Positions 54,825 through 63,244 of a stretch of DNA of 64,000 nt are shown one piece after another (the stretch's first letter is position 1; every line of letters begins with the position of its first letter). Location of the stretch: the NCBI RefSeq assembly GCF_014857905.1, contig NZ_JACYXE010000009.1, positions 62,001 through 126,000 on the forward strand, written 5' to 3'. Position numbers and translations under genes: made by a program. This DNA comes from Agilicoccus flavus. Lineage in GTDB: Bacteria; Actinomycetota; Actinomycetes; Actinomycetales; Dermatophilaceae. The notes beneath the pieces were generated by a model, which saw nothing but the letters and a program-made list of their open reading frames with translations, was not told the origin of the DNA and did not search any database.

Positions 54825-55550
54825 TCACGACGCGGCGGGCCCGGCCGAGGACGCGGTGAGCTGGGCGATCTTCGCGGCGAGCTCGTCGGAGGTGAGCAGC
54901 CCCTTGGCGTGCAGGTCGGCGAGCACGCCGAGCAGCACGTCGGTGTCGGCGTCGACGGCCGAGTCGACGGGGTCCGCCGCCGGCGCCTCGACGGGCGCGG
55001 CGACCTCGGCGGTCGGAGGTGACGCCGGCGCCTCCGGCTGCACGGTCGCCCTCGATGCGGGGACCGAGGGGGCAGCCGGGGTCGGCGCCGCGACCGACGC
55101 CGCGGGCGTCGCCGGGGCGGCGGGGCGCCCGGTGGGGGCCGCCGGCGGGCGGGGGCGACTGGCGCCGATGACGACGTGCGGATGCGCGGTGACCAGCGCG
55201 TGGACCAGACGGCCGCTGTCCTCGCGGTTCATGCGACGGACCGCGATCCGCCCGCTCGGGGTGAGGACGCCGAGCCCGTCGTGCACCTTCGGTGCGTAGT
55301 CGACGGCGTACGCCTCCGCGAGCGGCACCGCCTGCACCCGGTAGCGCCCGTAGTCGTCGCGGACCGCGAGGACCCGGCGGTCGGTGAGGACGAGCAGGCC
55401 GTCGCCGCCGGCGTAGGTACAGGCCACGAGTTCGCGCACGAGTTCACCGGGATCGAGGCAATCGGGCAGGTTGCGCGCGGCCGTGCGCGCGCCGAAGCTC
55501 ACTCGCATCCGCGCGAGGGCATCGACCACGTCCTGCCGCCAATCGCTCAT
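54825..55550 (-). CDS. PH-like/SHOCT-like protein of unknown function
   Basis: 241 residues. The N-terminal 120 form a PH-like domain: GDGLLVLTDRRVLAVRD, VQAVPLAEAYAVDY, VHDGLGVLTPSGRIAV. A long Pro/Ala-rich linker (about 130-200) follows. The last 30 residues, LLGVLADLHAKGLLTSDELA, are a SHOCT motif, a short C-terminal helix pair of unknown role. There is no membrane helix. The ATG at 55550 was chosen because the upstream extension is not domain-like. It diverges from the tandem unknown paralogs. Confidence 0.75.
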   Translation of the reverse strand: MSDWRQDVVDALARMRVSFGARTAARNLPDCLDPGELVRELVACTYAGGDGLLVLTDRRVLAVRDDYGRYRVQAVPLAEAYAVDYAPKVHDGLGVLTPSGRIAVRRMNREDSGRLVHALVTAHPHVVIGASRPRPPAAPTGRPAAPATPAASVAAPTPAAPSVPASRATVQPEAPASPPTAEVAAPVEAPAADPVDSAVDADTDVLLGVLADLHAKGLLTSDELAAKIAQLTASSAGPAAS

Positions 55551-55665
55551 GTCGGACCGGTCGGACGATTCGGCCCCGATCTGAGCAAAGTGCCCGACCG
55601 GACCACCGCACGGCCCCATATCATTTCACGTGGCGCGGGGGGCTACTCCACCCGTTGCCGAGTCT

Positions 55666-55671
55666 TACGAT
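55666..55671 (+). promoter_or_regulatory. -10 box of a leaderless promoter, unknown gene 1
   Basis: TACGAT ends 6 bases before the GTG chosen as the start of the first unknown paralog. This favours that GTG over the in-frame GTG 16 codons upstream. Confidence 0.4.
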
Positions 55672-55677
55672 GGCCGT

Positions 55678-56451
55678 GTGACCCACCCTCCGCCCGGCGA
55701 CGACGCCGCCCACGGACCGTCGCCGGACGTCGGCCTCCTCGCCCACGCCCGTGCGATCGCCACCCGGCTCGACACGGCCCACGAGGCGTGGGTCGTCGGG
55801 GTCGCGCGGCCCGTGGGCGTCGACGCAGATCTCCCGAGCACGTCCGGGGACCTCAACGTCGTCCTGTCCGAGGCCCACGCCACCGGAGCCTTCCCCACGG
55901 GTCCCCTGGCCTACGGCCGCAACCCCATCAGCATCGCCTCCGAACCGCCGTTCCACACCGCGCGCATCGACATGCCGGACGACGACGGGAATCCGTTCAT
56001 CTCCGTGGAGCTCGAACTCGGGCCTGGCGGGTTCGTGGCCGTCGCGGGCACGCGGCGCGGCCAGGTCTCTCCCGGCACGATGACGGCCTCCCACGTCTTC
56101 CTCGCCGACGTGGAGGCCGGAGTCGCCGACCTCCTCGTCTTCCTCGAGGTCCGGTGCGCCCAGATCGGCTACCGCGGCCCAACCCGCGTGCTGCTGGCGC
56201 TCTTCTGCGACGTCGCCGACGAGCCGCTGGGATTGCGCTGCCTCGACGAGATCACCGGCGAGATGGACCTCGACGTCCGTCACCGAGCCTTCGATCCGAT
56301 GGGCTTCGATTACGTCGTGGGTGAGAACGACCTCGGCCACGCCGCCGCCTACGACATCGCCGTGGAGCTGGCCGAGCGGTTCGGCGCGCCCGGCCCTCAG
56401 CTGCTGCTCCCCCCGGCGATCAAGGCGCGGGCGGGGTCCGTCGCACCCTGA
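55678..56451 (+). CDS. Unknown-family protein, tandem copy 1
   Basis: 257 residues; I do not recognise the family. It is clearly homologous to the next gene. Shared blocks: AHEAWVVGVARP near residue 40, GNPFISVELELGPGGFVAVAGTRRG (first half quoted in copy 2) near 110, and VFLADVEAGVADLLVFL near 140. It is acidic, with no signal peptide, membrane helix or catalytic motif I can name. The start was set by a TANNNT box 6 bases upstream. Confidence 0.72.
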   Translation: MTHPPPGDDAAHGPSPDVGLLAHARAIATRLDTAHEAWVVGVARPVGVDADLPSTSGDLNVVLSEAHATGAFPTGPLAYGRNPISIASEPPFHTARIDMPDDDGNPFISVELELGPGGFVAVAGTRRGQVSPGTMTASHVFLADVEAGVADLLVFLEVRCAQIGYRGPTRVLLALFCDVADEPLGLRCLDEITGEMDLDVRHRAFDPMGFDYVVGENDLGHAAAYDIAVELAERFGAPGPQLLLPPAIKARAGSVAP

Positions 56452-56605
56452 GCCCACCGCGCCGACCCCGATGGCGCCGGCCCCGGCCGACTCGATAATC
56501 CGTCGTGTCGAATCGCCCGGGATTCGGGTCGATCGATCGTCCTGGACCGTGAGCTGAATCGGCCCGTGCTATGCCTTTCCGCGGGGCCCTCCCACGACGT
56601 GTACG

Positions 56606-56611
56606 TAGATT
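56606..56611 (+). promoter_or_regulatory. -10 box of a leaderless promoter, unknown gene 2
   Basis: TAGATT ends 5 bases before the ATG at 56617. It supports that start over an in-frame start 17 codons upstream. Confidence 0.4.
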
Positions 56612-56616
56612 CCACG

Positions 56617-57402
56617 ATGGTCGATGACCTGGTGCTCGCCTCGCTCGAGATCGCAGCAGCCGAGCTCACCACGGCGCAGGCCGCCTGGGTGGTGGGCGTC
56701 GGGCGGCTGGGTGACGTCGACCTGTCCGTGGGGAGCCGGCCCGGCGACCTCGCCGATCTCGCGGAACTGGCGACCGCGATCGGCGACTTCCCCCTCGGGC
56801 CCATCGCGTACGCGACCGGCGAGCCCCTCGTCGACGTCCGCGAGGAGTTCCACACCGCCACGTACCGCCTCGACCACGGTGGGAACCCCTATCTCGAGGT
56901 GCTCCTCGGCCTCGGGCCGGGCGGCATCACCGCGATCGGCGGGACGCGCAACGGCCTGTTGTCCGAGACGGACACGCACGCCCACCCCGGCCACGTCCTC
57001 CTGGCCGACGTCGAGGCCAAGCTCGGCGACCTCGTCAGCCTGCTGCTGGCACGGGCCGCGCTCCTCGATCACCACGGCCCGATCAGCTACACCCTCACCG
57101 TGACGGACGCCATCGACGGGCACCCCCTGACCCTGCGGCACCTCGACCGCGAACGCGGCACGCTCCTGCAGGCGCCCGACCCCGGACCGTTCGGTCTGCT
57201 CTCGGGCGAGACCCACACGGACGCCCCCTTCGAGGAGCAGTACGCCGCGACCCTGGCCGTCGCGACGGAGGCGGCCCGGCGATTCGGGGCCGACCGCCTC
57301 GAACTGCTCATGCCCGTCGAACGCGTCGGCTTCGACCGCTTCCGCGACAGGTTCGACTCGCGCTACGAGCAGGCCGCCCGCCTGCGGTCCGCTCGCGCCT
57401 GA
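56617..57402 (+). CDS. Unknown-family protein, tandem copy 2
   Basis: 261 residues, paralog of the preceding gene. Matching blocks: AQAAWVVGVGRLGDVD, FPLGPIAYATGEPLVDV, FHTATYRLDHGGNPYLEVL, LGLGPGGITAIGGTRNG and VLLADVEAKLGDLVSLLL. It has an extra C-terminal helix rich in Arg (FRDRFDSRYEQAARLRSAR). Each copy has its own leaderless promoter, so they may be expressed separately. The conserved Gly-rich GPGG turn and the ADVEA helix are the best family markers. No function can be assigned. Confidence 0.72.
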   Translation: MVDDLVLASLEIAAAELTTAQAAWVVGVGRLGDVDLSVGSRPGDLADLAELATAIGDFPLGPIAYATGEPLVDVREEFHTATYRLDHGGNPYLEVLLGLGPGGITAIGGTRNGLLSETDTHAHPGHVLLADVEAKLGDLVSLLLARAALLDHHGPISYTLTVTDAIDGHPLTLRHLDRERGTLLQAPDPGPFGLLSGETHTDAPFEEQYAATLAVATEAARRFGADRLELLMPVERVGFDRFRDRFDSRYEQAARLRSARA

Positions 57403-57558
57403 TCGTTCCCGTCGGCGCGCCCTCGGCAGGGTTCGCCTCCGGTGGCCCGGCCACGCGATGTGGTCCAATATGCCCCTAACCGGCGCAGGGTCGCGTCCTC
57501 CTCGCCCACCCGGGCGGCGGGACGCATCCGGCACGCGCCCCGTGACCAGGAGGTTGCC

Positions 57559-58980
57559 ATGTCCCGTCGCACCCGGACGCTGCTCGTCGGCTCGACCGCC
57601 GTCCTCGCCACCCTGCTCGCCTCCTGCGGCGGGGGCGACGAGGGTTCCGCGTCACCGTCGGGTGGTGACGGCACCGCCGGCGGGGGCGGCAAGCTCCTCG
57701 TGTGGTCGCTGGAGAACCAGCCCGACCGCATCGCGCAGCAGAAGAAGATCGTCGCCGACTTCCAGGCCAAGACGGGCACGCAGGTCGAGCTCGTGGGCAT
57801 CGACGAGGCCCAGTTCCCCCAGCTCGTCGCGAGCGCCGCCCAGTCGGGCAACCTGCCCGACGCGATCGGGTCCCTGTCGCTGGGGTACGTGCGCCAGATC
57901 GACGGTCAGCAGCTCGTCGACCGTGAGGCCAACACCGCCGTCGTCGACGCCCTCGGCAAGGACACGTTCGCCAAGGGCGCCCTTGATCTCGTCGCCGACC
58001 AGGGTGCGCAGCTCGCGGTCCCTTCCGACTCGTGGAGCCAGATCCTCGTCTACCGCAAGGACCTCTTCGCCAAGGCCGGGCTGAAGCCGCCGCAGACGTA
58101 CGAGGACCTGCAGGCCGCGGCGACGAAGCTGACCTCGGGCAAGCAGTTCGGCGTCACGCTCGCGACCGACCCGGCCGACCCGTTCACGACCCAGACGTTC
58201 GAGAGCCTCGCCGTGGGCAACGACTGCCAGCTCGTCGACGGTTCGGGCAACCCGGCCCTGTCCAGCGGCAACTGCTCGACGACGTTCGGCCTGTACGCCG
58301 ACCTGGCGCAGAAGTCGTCGCCCAAGGGCAAGCAGGACGTCGACACCACCCGCGCCGCCTACTTCTCCGGGCAGGCCGCCATGGTCATGTGGTCGACGTT
58401 CATCCTCGACGAGATGGCGGGCCTGCGGAACGACGCCCTGCCCACCTGCCCGGAGTGCAAGGCCGACCCGACGTTCCTCTCGAAGAACTCCGGCATCGTC
58501 ACGAACATCAAGGGCCCGAACGGCTCCGGACAGGGCGGCTTCGGCGAGGTGAGCTCGTGGGTGGTCACCGCCGGTGGCGAGGAGACCGCGCAGGCCAAGG
58601 CGTGGGTGCAGTACATGCTCTCCGACGGCTACACGAAGTGGCTGGGGCAGGCTCCCGAGGGCAAGTACCCGGTCCGCCTCGGCACGTCGGCGGGGTCGAA
58701 CGAGTACGCGGAGGCGTGGGCCAAGCTGCCCGCCGGGGTCGACAAGAAGGCGCCGCTGTCGACGCTGTACGCCCCCGAGACGCTCAAGGTCATGCAGGAC
58801 TCGGTGAAGAACCTGCAGGTGTGGGGCATCCCGCAGGGGCAGGGTCGCCTGCTCGGGTCGGTCATGGCCGAACTGCCGATCTCGAAGGCCGTGGCCTCGC
58901 TCGGATCGGGCACCTCCGCCGCCGACGCGCAGAAGCAGGCGAACGACGCGGTCACCGAGATCAAGAGCGGACTGCAGTGA
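57559..58980 (+). CDS. Sugar ABC transporter substrate-binding lipoprotein
   Basis: 473 residues. The signal peptide ends in the lipobox LLASC, followed by a Gly/Ser-rich linker (about 23-45). The binding domain, family 1 of solute-binding proteins, starts LLVWSLENQPDRIAQQKKIV and has PSDSWSQILVYRKDLFAKAG. AGGAGGT before the ATG is a near-perfect ribosome binding site, as expected for an abundant protein. Two permeases follow with overlaps. A mono- or oligosaccharide substrate is likely but not identified. Confidence 0.92.
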   Translation: MSRRTRTLLVGSTAVLATLLASCGGGDEGSASPSGGDGTAGGGGKLLVWSLENQPDRIAQQKKIVADFQAKTGTQVELVGIDEAQFPQLVASAAQSGNLPDAIGSLSLGYVRQIDGQQLVDREANTAVVDALGKDTFAKGALDLVADQGAQLAVPSDSWSQILVYRKDLFAKAGLKPPQTYEDLQAAATKLTSGKQFGVTLATDPADPFTTQTFESLAVGNDCQLVDGSGNPALSSGNCSTTFGLYADLAQKSSPKGKQDVDTTRAAYFSGQAAMVMWSTFILDEMAGLRNDALPTCPECKADPTFLSKNSGIVTNIKGPNGSGQGGFGEVSSWVVTAGGEETAQAKAWVQYMLSDGYTKWLGQAPEGKYPVRLGTSAGSNEYAEAWAKLPAGVDKKAPLSTLYAPETLKVMQDSVKNLQVWGIPQGQGRLLGSVMAELPISKAVASLGSGTSAADAQKQANDAVTEIKSGLQ

Positions 58981-59942
58981 CGGCCCCGGCCACGTCTCCG
59001 GCGGCCGCACGGCCGCCGGAGACGACCACGCCGGCGACGCGCCCCGGCCGCAGCCGCCGGGCGCGGGCGGAGAACCGCGACGGGTGGCTGATGGTGAGCC
59101 CCACCGTCATCGTCGTCCTCGTCGTCATCGTCATCCCCGTGCTGTGGAACGTGCTCCTCGCGTTCCAGAAGCTCAGCTTCCTGCAGATCCGCAAGGCCAG
59201 CCTCGCGGGGCCGTACACCCTCTCGAACATCGAGCGCGTCATCCTCGCTCCCGGCTTCTGGCAGAGCATCGGCACGACGCTCATCTACTCGGCGGGCTCG
59301 ACGATCGGGTCGATCGCCGTCGGACTCGTCGCGGCGCTCGCCCTGCGTGACGCGTTCCGCGGTCGGGCCGTCGTCCGGGCGCTCATGCTGCTGCCGTACG
59401 TCGCGCCCGTCGTCGCCGTCGCGTTCGTGTGGCAGATGATGCTCAACACCCAGTACGGCGTCGTCAACGCCATGGGGACGCGCCTCCTCGGCTGGGACCA
59501 GCCGATCGACTTCCTCGGCCGGGAGCCGTACGCCCTCATGACCGTCATCGCGTTCGAGATCTGGCGGTATTTCCCGTTCGCGTTCATGTTCATCATGGCC
59601 CGGCTCATCGCCGTCCCCCGCGAGATGGACGAGGCCGCCCTCATCGACGGCGCGACGCCGCTGCAGCACTTCCGGCACATCCTGTTCCCGCAGCTGCTCA
59701 GCGTCATCGCCCTGTTGTCGGTGATGCGGTTCATCATGACGTTCAACAAGTTCGACGACGTCTATCTGCTGACCGGCGGCAACGCCGGCACCGACATCGC
59801 GGCGGTGCGGGTCTACGACTACCTGACCGGCCGGTTCGACGCCGGTGGTGCCGCGGCCCAGGCCCTCGTCCTCAGCCTCGTCATGGCCGTCTTCCTCGTC
59901 ATCTACATCAAGTTCATGGCCAACCGGACGGAGGAGGTGTGA
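58977..59942 (+). CDS. Sugar ABC transporter permease 1 (MalF type)
   Basis: 321 residues from a GTG overlapping the binding-protein stop. After a 35-residue Pro/Thr/Arg-rich tail there are six membrane helices. The EAA loop that contacts the ATPase reads EAALIDGATPLQHFRHILFP. It forms the import channel with permease 2. Confidence 0.93.
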   Translation: MTAPATSPAAARPPETTTPATRPGRSRRARAENRDGWLMVSPTVIVVLVVIVIPVLWNVLLAFQKLSFLQIRKASLAGPYTLSNIERVILAPGFWQSIGTTLIYSAGSTIGSIAVGLVAALALRDAFRGRAVVRALMLLPYVAPVVAVAFVWQMMLNTQYGVVNAMGTRLLGWDQPIDFLGREPYALMTVIAFEIWRYFPFAFMFIMARLIAVPREMDEAALIDGATPLQHFRHILFPQLLSVIALLSVMRFIMTFNKFDDVYLLTGGNAGTDIAAVRVYDYLTGRFDAGGAAAQALVLSLVMAVFLVIYIKFMANRTEEV

Positions 59943-60808
59943 TGTCGCGCTACGCCGTCGAGGTGAAGACCTTCCGCGTGCTCAAGTGGGTGACGATCGC
60001 TTTCTTCCTGTTCATCACGGTCTTTCCGTTCTACTACATGCTCATGCTGAGCTTCACGCCCATCTCCGAGCTCCTGCGCAACCCGTGGCGCATCTGGCCC
60101 GACCTGTCCACGCTCACGGTCGACACGTACGCGAGCGTGCTGCGCTCGCGCGACGAGGGCGGCCAGGGGTTCGCGGGCTTCATGCGGAACTCGGCGCTCG
60201 TCGCCCTCGTCACGGTGTTCATCACGCTGCTCGTGTCGATCCTCGGCGCGTACGCGGTGGCCCGACTCACCTTCACGGGGCGCCGTCAGGTGAACGCGCT
60301 GTTCCTCGCGGTGTACCTGTTCCCGGCCATCGTCCTCGCGATCCCGCTCGTCATCCTCTTCTCGAAGATCGGCCTCTACCAGTCCCTCGCCGGGCTCATG
60401 CTCGTCTACGTCGCGCAGACCGTGCCGGTCTCGATCTACATGCTGCGCAACTACTTCGAGACGATCCCCGACTCGTTGGAGGAGGCCGCCGCGCTGGACG
60501 GCGCCTCGCGGGGGCAGACGCTGACGAAGGTCGTCCTGCCCCTGGCCATGCCGTCGATCATGTCGACCGCGCTGTACGTCTTCATGATCGCGTGGAACGA
60601 GTTCCTCTTCGCGCTGCTCTTCCTCGCGGCCAAGCCGGGGCTGTGGACGGTGTCGCTGGGGCTGTCGCAACTCTCGAACGGCATCGAGGTGCCCAAGACG
60701 ATCCTCATGGCCGGGTCGGTGCTGCTCACGGTGCCGATCATCGTGCTCTACGGCATCGCCGAGCGCGCCCTCACCGAAGGACTCACCGCCGGGGCCGACA
60801 AGGGCTGA
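59942..60808 (+). CDS. Sugar ABC transporter permease 2 (MalG type)
   Basis: 288 residues, overlapping permease 1 by one base, with six membrane helices. The EAA loop is EAAALDGASRGQTLTKVVLP. No ATP-binding gene follows, so the importer probably uses a shared MsiK-type ATPase encoded elsewhere, as is known for actinomycete sugar importers. Confidence 0.93.
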   Translation: MSRYAVEVKTFRVLKWVTIAFFLFITVFPFYYMLMLSFTPISELLRNPWRIWPDLSTLTVDTYASVLRSRDEGGQGFAGFMRNSALVALVTVFITLLVSILGAYAVARLTFTGRRQVNALFLAVYLFPAIVLAIPLVILFSKIGLYQSLAGLMLVYVAQTVPVSIYMLRNYFETIPDSLEEAAALDGASRGQTLTKVVLPLAMPSIMSTALYVFMIAWNEFLFALLFLAAKPGLWTVSLGLSQLSNGIEVPKTILMAGSVLLTVPIIVLYGIAERALTEGLTAGADKG

Positions 60809-60814
60809 CCCGAC

Positions 60815-60829
60815 CCCCGCCCGGCGGGG
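60815..60829. terminator. Short GC hairpin between convergent genes
   Basis: CCCCGC and GCGGGG pair around a 3-base loop, 7 bases after the permease stop. Confidence 0.35.
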
Positions 60830-60849
60830 CGCGCGTCGGTCACCGGCCC

Positions 60850-61110
60850 CTACCGGGCGGCCGCGCCCTGTCCGGACTGCTCGGGCTCCTCGGGCTGCGA
60901 CGGGCCGTCGAGGTAGGCGAGGACGAAGGCGGCCACGGCGCACGCCGTCGCGCACGAGAACGCGGGCGCGTCGAGCAGCCCGGCGGTGCCGGCCACGAGG
61001 GAGCCGCTGCCGAGGACGACCCCGGCGGCCTGCCCCAGGACGATGAGCAGGCCGAGCACGAGGAAGGCCACGAGGGTGGCCCAGAACAAAACCTCGACGA
61101 CGCGTCGCAC
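60850..61110 (-). CDS. Small membrane protein of the TRAP-type operon
   Basis: 86 residues with two hydrophobic segments, about 6-35 (VLFWATLVAFLVLGLLIVLG) and 48-67, and a polar C-terminus (PSQPEEPEQSGQG). It starts 15 bases after the TRAP-type permease stop, so it is co-transcribed. It is far shorter than a DctQ subunit (about 160 residues, four helices). It might play a similar partner role, but this is only position-based. The start is ATG with GGAG nearby. Confidence 0.65.
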   Translation of the reverse strand: MRRVVEVLFWATLVAFLVLGLLIVLGQAAGVVLGSGSLVAGTAGLLDAPAFSCATACAVAAFVLAYLDGPSQPEEPEQSGQGAAAR

Positions 61111-61125
61111 GGGAATCTCCTTGCC

Positions 61126-62528
61126 TCAGTTGGGGATCGGGAGCCAGCCCATGGCCACGAGCCAGGCCAGGCCGATGATCGGGACGACGAACCAGACCAC
61201 GAGCGGCACGAACGTGCGCTGGGGGTTCACCTCGGCCATGCCGCAGGCGAGGTAGATCGGGGCCCCGACCGGCGGGGACGCGCCCTCGGTCGAGGTGGAG
61301 ATGAGCACGGCGCAGATGGCGACGGTCGTGGGGACGTCGACGGTCCCGAGGGCGAGCGGCGAACGAAGGCGAGCTCGCGAGCCGCAGTGAGCGCGACAGA
61401 AGGCGCGATGACGGCGGGCGCACCCACGGCGGCCGCGGTCGCCGTCGACGACAGGGGCGTGGCCACGAGCACGGCCACCGCGCTGACGATGAGCACGAGC
61501 ACCGGCTTGGGCAGGTTCATGCCGGCGAGGGCGCCGCTGAGCTGGGGCCCGACCCCGAGGTCGCTCATGATGTTCGACGCCGCGAGCGCCGCGAAGAGCG
61601 AGATGCCGACCGTCGCGAACTGGGGGGTCTCGGCGCGCAGGGCTCGACGCAGGGTGCCCCACCGGCCCCGGAGCCGTTTCCGGCCCTCGACGAGGGCGAT
61701 GACCGAGATGAGCACGGGCACCCAGACGATGATCGAGATCTCACCCCGCGCTTCCTCCCCGAGCCGCGACTCCTCCCCCAAAACGTCCGCCAGCGGCCCG
61801 AAGGTCAGCGCGACGGGCACGAGGATGCCGACGAAGATGAGCAGCGAGCTCCAGCCGTCGCGCAGAGCCCGGCCGAACGGCGCCAGGTGATCCGACGGGC
61901 TGCGCCGGATCCCGTCCCGCCGCGTCCAGACGAAGACGACGATCATCCGATAGATGACGCAGTACATCCCCGCCACCAGCAGGGCGACGTAGACGTCGCC
62001 GGCCGCGACCCCCGCCGCGGCCGGGGTCGCGAGGAGGATGAACATCGTCGAGTTGGGCGGCAGCGACACCCCGAGCCCGGAGTTGCCGGCGACGAGGGTC
62101 GCGGCCCGGGTGCTCGACCACCCGTTCTCCTTCATCCACGGGATGGTCACCGACCCGACCGTGGCCGCGTTGCCGGCCGTCGACCCGGCCACGAGGCCGA
62201 TGGCCGCCGAGCCGGCCGTCGACACGTAGGCCGCGCCGCCGCGCACCCGGCCGAACAGGGAGTTGAGGATGCCGATGAGGCGCTCGATGAGCCCGGTCGC
62301 CGACACGACGGCGCCCATGAACACGAAGGCCATGCCGGCGAACGTCACGTCGTTGTCGACCGCGTCGCGGACGCCGGCCCACAAGAGGCCGGGGGCGTCG
62401 GCTCCCCCGACCAGCGACGTCGCGACGAGGGCGACGAGGAGCGCCTCGGAGATCGGCCGCTTGAGCGGGACGTTCATCACCACGGTGACGGCGATGAACA
62501 CGAGGAGGGCGACGATGCCCACGGTCAC
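61126..62528 (-). pseudogene. TRAP-type large permease (DctM-like) with frameshift near 61355-61382
   Basis: From GTG 62528 the frame encodes an intact DctM-like permease for about 380 residues: GLVAGSTAGNAATVGSVTIP, GNSGLGVSLPPNSTMFILLA, VLVATPLSSTATAAAVGAP. It then goes out of phase at VALTAA and runs into non-membrane Arg/Pro sequence. The expected C-terminus (LALGTVDVPTTVAI, STSTEGASPPVGAPIYL, ending LPIPN at 61126) continues in another frame. The junction holds a palindrome-rich stretch including GCGAGCTCGC (61369-61378). No DctP binding protein is adjacent. Either the gene is broken or the sequence has an error there. Confidence 0.78.
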
Positions 62529-62634
62529 CAGCTTCCGGTGGTCGGGGCCGGGGCGGCGAGCGCGCCCCGGTGCGGACCCACCCGAGGCTAGCGACGCCCC
62601 GGCCGCGACGGGGCATCCCGCTCTTCCCGATCGC

Positions 62635-63054
62635 TCACCCGTCGCGCAGCGACCGGCGGGAGGTCCGCCACGCGCGCCACGCCCCGGTGCACCAGAGGGC
62701 CCACACCACGAGGACCGGCTGACCGAGGAGGCGCAGGCCGCGGGCGAGGTCGGAATCGAGGCCGAAGGCGTCGGTGCGGGTGAGGAACTGGGAGACGTTG
62801 CCGGGGAAGACCGCGACGAAGAACGCGGCGGCCACCCACCCGAGCGTGACGCGGCGCCGCACCCAGAGCATCAGGGCCAGGCCGAGGCCGATCTCGACGC
62901 CGCCGGAGGCGAGGACGACGGCGTCGGGGTCGAGCGGGATCCACGTCGGCACCTGCGCCTGGAACTCCCGCCGGGCGTACGTCAGGTGCCCGACGCCGGC
63001 CAAGGCGAGGAACCCGCCGAGGAGGACACGGCCGAGGGTGCGGGGAAGGCTCAT
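62635..63054 (-). CDS. DoxX-family membrane protein
   Basis: 139 residues with four membrane helices. It starts MSLPRTLGRVLLGGFLALAG and has GVGHLTYARREFQAQVP, a pattern of DoxX-like proteins, then GGVEIGLGLALML and VFPGNVSQFL. DoxX relatives are linked to thiol and redox stress in actinomycetes, but the role of this one is unknown. The ATG at 63054 was preferred because the upstream extension is Pro/Arg-rich and not membrane-like. Confidence 0.83.
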   Translation of the reverse strand: MSLPRTLGRVLLGGFLALAGVGHLTYARREFQAQVPTWIPLDPDAVVLASGGVEIGLGLALMLWVRRRVTLGWVAAAFFVAVFPGNVSQFLTRTDAFGLDSDLARGLRLLGQPVLVVWALWCTGAWRAWRTSRRSLRDG

Positions 63055-63244
63055 GCGCCCCAGCCTCCTCCCGCGCGGATCCGGGACGTGACCCCGCCCC
63101 CTCCGCGCCGGCGACGGCGCACCCGCCGGAGGGCCCGGCGGGTGGACGACGCCGACCGGGCTCGGCCGTGCCGCCCGAACGGCATGGCCCGCCCCGACCG
63201 GCATGGTCCACGTCGTGGGAGCCGGTCGCCGGCGGCGGGCCGCG

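Noticed and set aside
60850-61110. DctQ small subunit of a TRAP transporter
   Set aside because: At 86 residues with two helices it is half the size of DctQ and has no recognisable DctQ motif. It is kept as an unassigned small membrane protein.
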